Shown here one piece after another: positions 31,584-35,335 of a stretch of DNA of 35,335 bases. The position numbers were made by a program, and so were the translations under genes. Location of the stretch: contig JADEXJ010000057.1 of NCBI GenBank assembly GCA_015207195.1, forward strand, positions 1-35,335, in the 5' to 3' direction. The stretch is from Pleurocapsales cyanobacterium LEGE 10410. Lineage in GTDB: Bacteria > Cyanobacteriota > Cyanobacteriia > Cyanobacteriales > Xenococcaceae. The notes under the pieces were generated by a model, which saw only the letters and a program-made list of their open reading frames with translations, did not search any database and was not told where the DNA came from. Positions within the stretch are counted from its first letter, which is position 1, and each line of letters starts with the position of its first letter.

Positions 31584-32384
31584 CTATGGTTGCTCGTACA
31601 AAAATGTGGGTGTACCGATAACGCCCCAGGCATTTCTGCCCAAGTCAGAAGCAGCAGAAGACTCTCGGCGACGGCGAGTAGATTCCATTGACAGATGACG
31701 AGCCTGTTGCAGTGCTAGATTAATTTGGTTAGCTCGATCTTTTTGTGCCTGGATGTTCTGGCTAGATATAGTTCCTAGTAACTGAGTATTGATGCCCGAC
31801 TGTTCGGATAGATTCTGAAGAATCTGTTGGGAGACATCGGTGCTGGCAGAATCTTGCGAGAGATCGCCACTCTTTTTTAAGGCATCTTCTAGTTCGACTA
31901 ATGATGCAGCAGTAGCCTCTACTGCCTCGGTTGAAGTGGTACTGGCAGAAACTGCATCTTGAATCAGCAACCGTTGAACCTGTTCTGCTTCGTCTTGATT
32001 GATGCTAAAGCTATCTGTGTCTCGGTTTTCTAGCTGTCGTCCAAGTTCTTTGCCTCTAGTATCGTTATCTTCGATAGCATCTTTGACGATGTTCCAATCG
32101 GGAGTTTTGACATCGAGGATTTTATCGTTAGTATTTTCAATTCCCTCTAAAAAGTCGAGAACTCCTTGAAAAATATCGCCCAAGCCTAATGCGTCGGCAA
32201 TAGTTTCGGCGATGCTTCGGTCAACTGTAGGCAAGTCTTCGATCGCTATATCCTTTCCGTTAGGTTGTGTGCTTGCTGTGGCAGTTAATTGGATTGAAGT
32301 GATAAAACAACAGCTCAATAGGACTATTAGAATAGTTAATTTATAGTTTTTCATAGTGAAATTCGGTTTGATTTTTGTTTTCAA
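31584..32384 (-). CDS. VirB5/TrbJ-like exported protein
   Basis: 266 residues with a signal peptide (about 13-37, YKLTILIVLLSCCFITSIQL, cleavage near TATA). Met11 is an alternative start. The mature part is helical, with coiled-coil-like stretches: GDIFQGVLDFLEGIENTNDK, DEAEQVQRLLIQDAVSA, and SEQSGINTQLLGTISSQNIQ then RANQINLALQQARHL. Its end (WGVIGTPTFLYE) is not shared with known VirB5. The pattern of an exported helical protein between the VirB4 and VirB6 genes fits VirB5/TrbJ, a minor pilus component. No adhesive or catalytic motif is seen. It follows a repeat-rich 99-base gap after virB4. Confidence 0.55.
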   Translation of the reverse strand: MKTKIKPNFTMKNYKLTILIVLLSCCFITSIQLTATASTQPNGKDIAIEDLPTVDRSIAETIADALGLGDIFQGVLDFLEGIENTNDKILDVKTPDWNIVKDAIEDNDTRGKELGRQLENRDTDSFSINQDEAEQVQRLLIQDAVSASTTSTEAVEATAASLVELEDALKKSGDLSQDSASTDVSQQILQNLSEQSGINTQLLGTISSQNIQAQKDRANQINLALQQARHLSMESTRRRRESSAASDLGRNAWGVIGTPTFLYEQP

Positions 32385-32397
32385 AGCTATGGGTTTT

Positions 32398-32484
32398 GAG
32401 CTTTAAGCTCTAAGCTATAGGCTCTAAGCTTTTCAATTGATTACCTACGTGGTGGCTTATAGCTTATGGCTTACGGCTTAGAGC
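32398..32484. repeat. Inverted clusters of TAAGC heptamer repeats
   Basis: Two arms of 7-bp-period repeats face each other. On the minus strand the arm next to virB4 reads TCTAAGC CGTAAGC CATAAG then CTATAAGC (32453-32484); the other arm (32398-32431) repeats GCTTAGA and GCTTAAA units in inverse order, with a 21-base spacer. They can fold into an imperfect hairpin between virB4 and the VirB5-like gene. Short tandem heptamers of this kind (NNTAAGC) are known in cyanobacterial genomes. A terminator, processing site or simple parasitic repeat are all possible. Confidence 0.6.
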
Positions 32485-35327
32485 TAGGGCGAAGCCATAA
32501 TCGCCTTGGCATACTGTTCTAATGCCTCCCAGCGACTAGTTTGGTTGGCGATCGCCTCATTCATAATTTGAGTACGAATTCTAACTTCGTTACTGCCATT
32601 TGCCACCATTGCCAGGTTGGAAGGAGAGGGATAAAATCGTGTCTGCCAAAATTGGTTTTGAATTTCTAAGAGCCAATGGGAGCAGCCTTTTTCCTTGTCG
32701 GTTTTAAAAGCCTTTGTCGAGTTTTCGTAAACTAAATCGGGATATTTTAAAGCTTCAACTAAGCTAGTTGCCCCATCGGTAGTAATTCTGCCAATTAGCT
32801 TAAAGGAAATATTTTTCAAGATATCCGCTGCTGCCGAACACTTTTGAATCTCTTCAATGTTTTGACTGATGGTGAGTAGAGATATGCCAGATTTACGAGC
32901 CATAGCGTGCATTGCTCCCCAGGTTTGTGCAAAGCCACCTTTTTTCAATAGGTCGGCAATCTCATCTCCGACGATTAAAGATTTGGGATGCTGTAGTGCC
33001 AGACGGACGCAGGTGCTTTGAATAGTCTGAGCGATTAACACCTGGTCTCTTTCCGAATCAAGATTGACGATGGTAAAGAATTTAATGCGACTTTGTGGAT
33101 CGAAGGTGCTGGGACGACCTACCGTATCTCCCAAACCAGAGCTAAGTAAGGTAGTAATTTGAGTCTGGATTTGATTGATGGCTTGGCGATCGAGTTCTTC
33201 AAAGTTGCGTAGGTTGAGCTTTTCTTTGGTACAGAATTTTAGCCAATCAATTAGGGTGGGAATTTTACCCCATTCATCCGAACCAAAACCAGCGTCAAAA
33301 GCTTGATTGACTCGCCTTCTAATTTTGTTGTCGTCAATAAACTTTTCCGTAGTGGCAACAACCAGATTTTCTACCCGCTGGGTTAGCTTGGGATCGTCGA
33401 TGCCAAACATGATGTAGTTGGTTAGGGTATTTTTTACCGTTCCCTTCCACTGGTTAAACCTAGTTTTATAGTCATCACCTTTGTATAGTCTTAGATCTGG
33501 AGGCTCGACTATATTGCTAGAGTTACGACTGATATCGATATGCGCTCCCTTGAGCATTTTAATTGCCCAGCGGAAGCTGCTATTACCCCCAACAGCCGAG
33601 TCCATACCGATAACGGGAATGTTGCAAGACATAAAATCAAGGATTACTCGCCAAGCCAGTACCGATTTACCCGAACCAGACTCGCCGATAATCAGTCCCC
33701 GCAAGGTATCTTGGCGGTGCAGATCGAGATAGATGGGTTTGCCCCCTTTGGCAATCAGTTCTATGCCATCATCGTGAACGTCTTCAGGTGCGACATTTGG
33801 CAGATAGCGGTAGTAAGAAATGTTGTCTACCTTAATACGGCGGTCTTCTACTATGCTAGTTTTTTGTAGGATTCTGCCAATAGTGATGGGCAAGGTTTCC
33901 AACCACAATGCCCAGACCGCACTGTCTTGACGCTTGAGGTTGCTGTTAAATTTACGACTCATTTCGCCACAGGCTTCATCGAGAGCTTTGCGATCTTGGC
34001 GATAAACTTTAGCCAGAAACGAGAGGTAGATACCCGCTCCGCCACCACCTACTAGTTTCTGTGCTTCAAAGGATTCTTTTAGTAACTCTTCTGACTTCAC
34101 ATCCCTGCCAATAGCACTTTCTTCTGCCATTAGTTTGGCTGAGTTGGCTTGGGCAATAGTTTGTTCTAGCTGCTGGTCTAAAGCTTGGGAGGATACGGTA
34201 TTAAGCTGGATGACAAATTCAGTATTAACTACGTCATCGTTCTGAATTACTTCAAATAGGTGCGTTAACTGCTCTAATTTGGTTAGTTTACGCCTAGAGA
34301 TTTCTTCGATGGTCATCACGCCACAAATTTGCTGACGACCAGGTAAGACAATTTCATCCTGACGCTGATTGTGTTGGGGAGTAGCGCGGGTATGGCTTAC
34401 CCCTTTGGAAAGAATTGATAGAGGGTGGATTGGGCGATCGACTACTTCGCCAAATTCTCTGCCATCCCAAGTCCAGTAATTTGGTATGAGTTCAAGCTTT
34501 GTAGAACGGGAATTAAACTGATACCAGAGATGACTCCAGGTATCTTCTAACGTCAAAGGTTGAACATCTAGTTTCCAGGCAGTTTTGAGTATGGATTGCC
34601 AGACAAGAAACCCTTGGGTGTATGCCGATTCTAATGATTCTGCATAAAAATCTTGCTGTAGTTGGGTTTTATCTCCCGTAGCGGTAGATAATAATTTGTT
34701 GCCCATCCGAATCAGAGTAGAAACAAAATCTGTCCCGACATCGCCACCACGAGTAAAGCTGTAAGTGCAGGTTACGGTAAAGCTCAAGTTTTGTCTCAAG
34801 CCCTGAGCCGATAGGGATTGAGTTCTACCTAATTCTGACTCTGCTAGTAGAGCAACTCCGTCAGAGTCGCAGTTATCTATTACCTCACTAAGTCGAGCAA
34901 TACGTTCAATATCCGAAGCATATTTCTCACAGTAAAAAGTTAATGACTCCCCTGGTAGGATCTCTTTGGCTGCTGTCTCGGTAGCCTCCCAGTACTTTTG
35001 TGCCTGTTGAGGCGTGAAGCTGGTGTGCCAGGGAGTTAGTTTGAAACAGAAGACAATCTGGTATTGCTGACCATTTTTGAGAAATAATGCACCGCGATCT
35101 TTTCCGCCTTGGCAGTATTTAATAGGTGAAACTAGGTGCTGAAATCTATTGAAGGCTGGGTAGACTTCTTTTTTTCCGTTCTGAGCCATCTCGACAATGT
35201 AATTAGGTTTTAAAGTTAGTTCCTCGTCTTTGATTAGCGATCGCAATTCTGCGGGACGATGTTCGGGGATGGGAGAGACATAGGGCAGTTTGTTGTAAGC
35301 CCAGTTTTTACCAGGCAAAGGACGCAT
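32484..35327 (-). CDS. virB4: VirB4/TraC-like conjugation ATPase
   Basis: At least 947 residues. Walker A is GESGSGKSVLAW near residue 549 and Walker B is SLIVGDEIADLL near 787, followed by TWGAMHAMARKSGISLLTIS and the QN pair of motif III. The N-terminal half (1-430) is the regulatory/interaction part, with helical stretches and IYLSFLAKVYRQD. The layout is that of TraC/VirB4, the ATPase that powers pilus assembly and substrate transfer. It is the first gene of the visible operon. An ATG at 35327 could be the start, but the reading frame stays open to the window edge (codons ATT and AGG before it), so the N-terminus may extend. Its size is already a little larger than typical VirB4 (~800). 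Confidence 0.85.
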   Translation of the reverse strand: MRPLPGKNWAYNKLPYVSPIPEHRPAELRSLIKDEELTLKPNYIVEMAQNGKKEVYPAFNRFQHLVSPIKYCQGGKDRGALFLKNGQQYQIVFCFKLTPWHTSFTPQQAQKYWEATETAAKEILPGESLTFYCEKYASDIERIARLSEVIDNCDSDGVALLAESELGRTQSLSAQGLRQNLSFTVTCTYSFTRGGDVGTDFVSTLIRMGNKLLSTATGDKTQLQQDFYAESLESAYTQGFLVWQSILKTAWKLDVQPLTLEDTWSHLWYQFNSRSTKLELIPNYWTWDGREFGEVVDRPIHPLSILSKGVSHTRATPQHNQRQDEIVLPGRQQICGVMTIEEISRRKLTKLEQLTHLFEVIQNDDVVNTEFVIQLNTVSSQALDQQLEQTIAQANSAKLMAEESAIGRDVKSEELLKESFEAQKLVGGGGAGIYLSFLAKVYRQDRKALDEACGEMSRKFNSNLKRQDSAVWALWLETLPITIGRILQKTSIVEDRRIKVDNISYYRYLPNVAPEDVHDDGIELIAKGGKPIYLDLHRQDTLRGLIIGESGSGKSVLAWRVILDFMSCNIPVIGMDSAVGGNSSFRWAIKMLKGAHIDISRNSSNIVEPPDLRLYKGDDYKTRFNQWKGTVKNTLTNYIMFGIDDPKLTQRVENLVVATTEKFIDDNKIRRRVNQAFDAGFGSDEWGKIPTLIDWLKFCTKEKLNLRNFEELDRQAINQIQTQITTLLSSGLGDTVGRPSTFDPQSRIKFFTIVNLDSERDQVLIAQTIQSTCVRLALQHPKSLIVGDEIADLLKKGGFAQTWGAMHAMARKSGISLLTISQNIEEIQKCSAAADILKNISFKLIGRITTDGATSLVEALKYPDLVYENSTKAFKTDKEKGCSHWLLEIQNQFWQTRFYPSPSNLAMVANGSNEVRIRTQIMNEAIANQTSRWEALEQYAKAIMASP

Positions 35328-35335
35328 CCTAATGA

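Overview
The window looks like a cyanobacterial chromosome segment with an integrated, plasmid-like or conjugative element in it. The cyanobacterial call rests on many GCGATCGC (HIP1-type) octamers on both sides of the presumed boundary and on gene content: a SpoIIAA-like cluster, a CYP152 P450, an archaeal-type phosphoglycerate mutase, and heptamer TAAGC repeats. I cannot name the genus from the sequence.

Region 1 (about 1 to 10.05 kb) reads as ordinary host DNA. It starts with a 3' remnant of phosphoenolpyruvate synthase. The first ~127 bases carry three copies of a 16-bp repeat and end in ACA exactly where ppsA homology resumes, so they look like the end of a Tn7/Mu-type transposon. Next come a DUF2294 protein, a BON-domain protein, a type II peroxiredoxin, a frameshifted SnoaL-like pseudogene, three SpoIIAA-like (STAS/SEC14) domains in two genes, transaldolase, a proline-rich exported peptide, a CYP152 peroxygenase, an AI-2E family permease, a 5'-truncated Rof-like fragment and ApgM-type phosphoglycerate mutase.

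Region 2 (about 10.2 to 24.1 kb) opens with a tyrosine recombinase and carries the element's maintenance genes: a phage/plasmid-type protein with LYRD and FExYC motifs, a helix-turn-helix regulator, a 0.56-kb palindrome-rich intergenic region, an AEP-type primase, a UvrD-like helicase, a possible degenerate RecB-like nuclease and a Rad52/annealing-like protein. A membrane-anchored nuclease-like gene lies on the opposite strand. After it comes a compact PRTRC-type cassette in the order E, C, F, B, A, ThiF. It encodes a ubiquitin-like protein, an E2-like protein, a JAMM peptidase and an E1-like protein. The ParB-related gene normally found in such cassettes is absent, and the ubiquitin-like protein has a C-terminal tail that would need trimming.

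Region 3 (about 24.3 to 27.3 kb) is stabilisation or defence cargo: an excisionase-type antitoxin with a PIN toxin, then a 607-aa protein of unknown family with an RX4H (HEPN-like) motif.

Region 4 (27.4 kb to the end, all minus strand) is a type IV secretion operon read from the right: VirB4 ATPase, VirB5/TrbJ-like, VirB6/TrbL-like, VirB8-like, VirB10 and VirB9/TraK-like. No relaxase or coupling protein is visible, so the element probably continues past the right edge. The most interesting part is the ParB-less PRTRC cassette beside a primase/helicase/recombination module.
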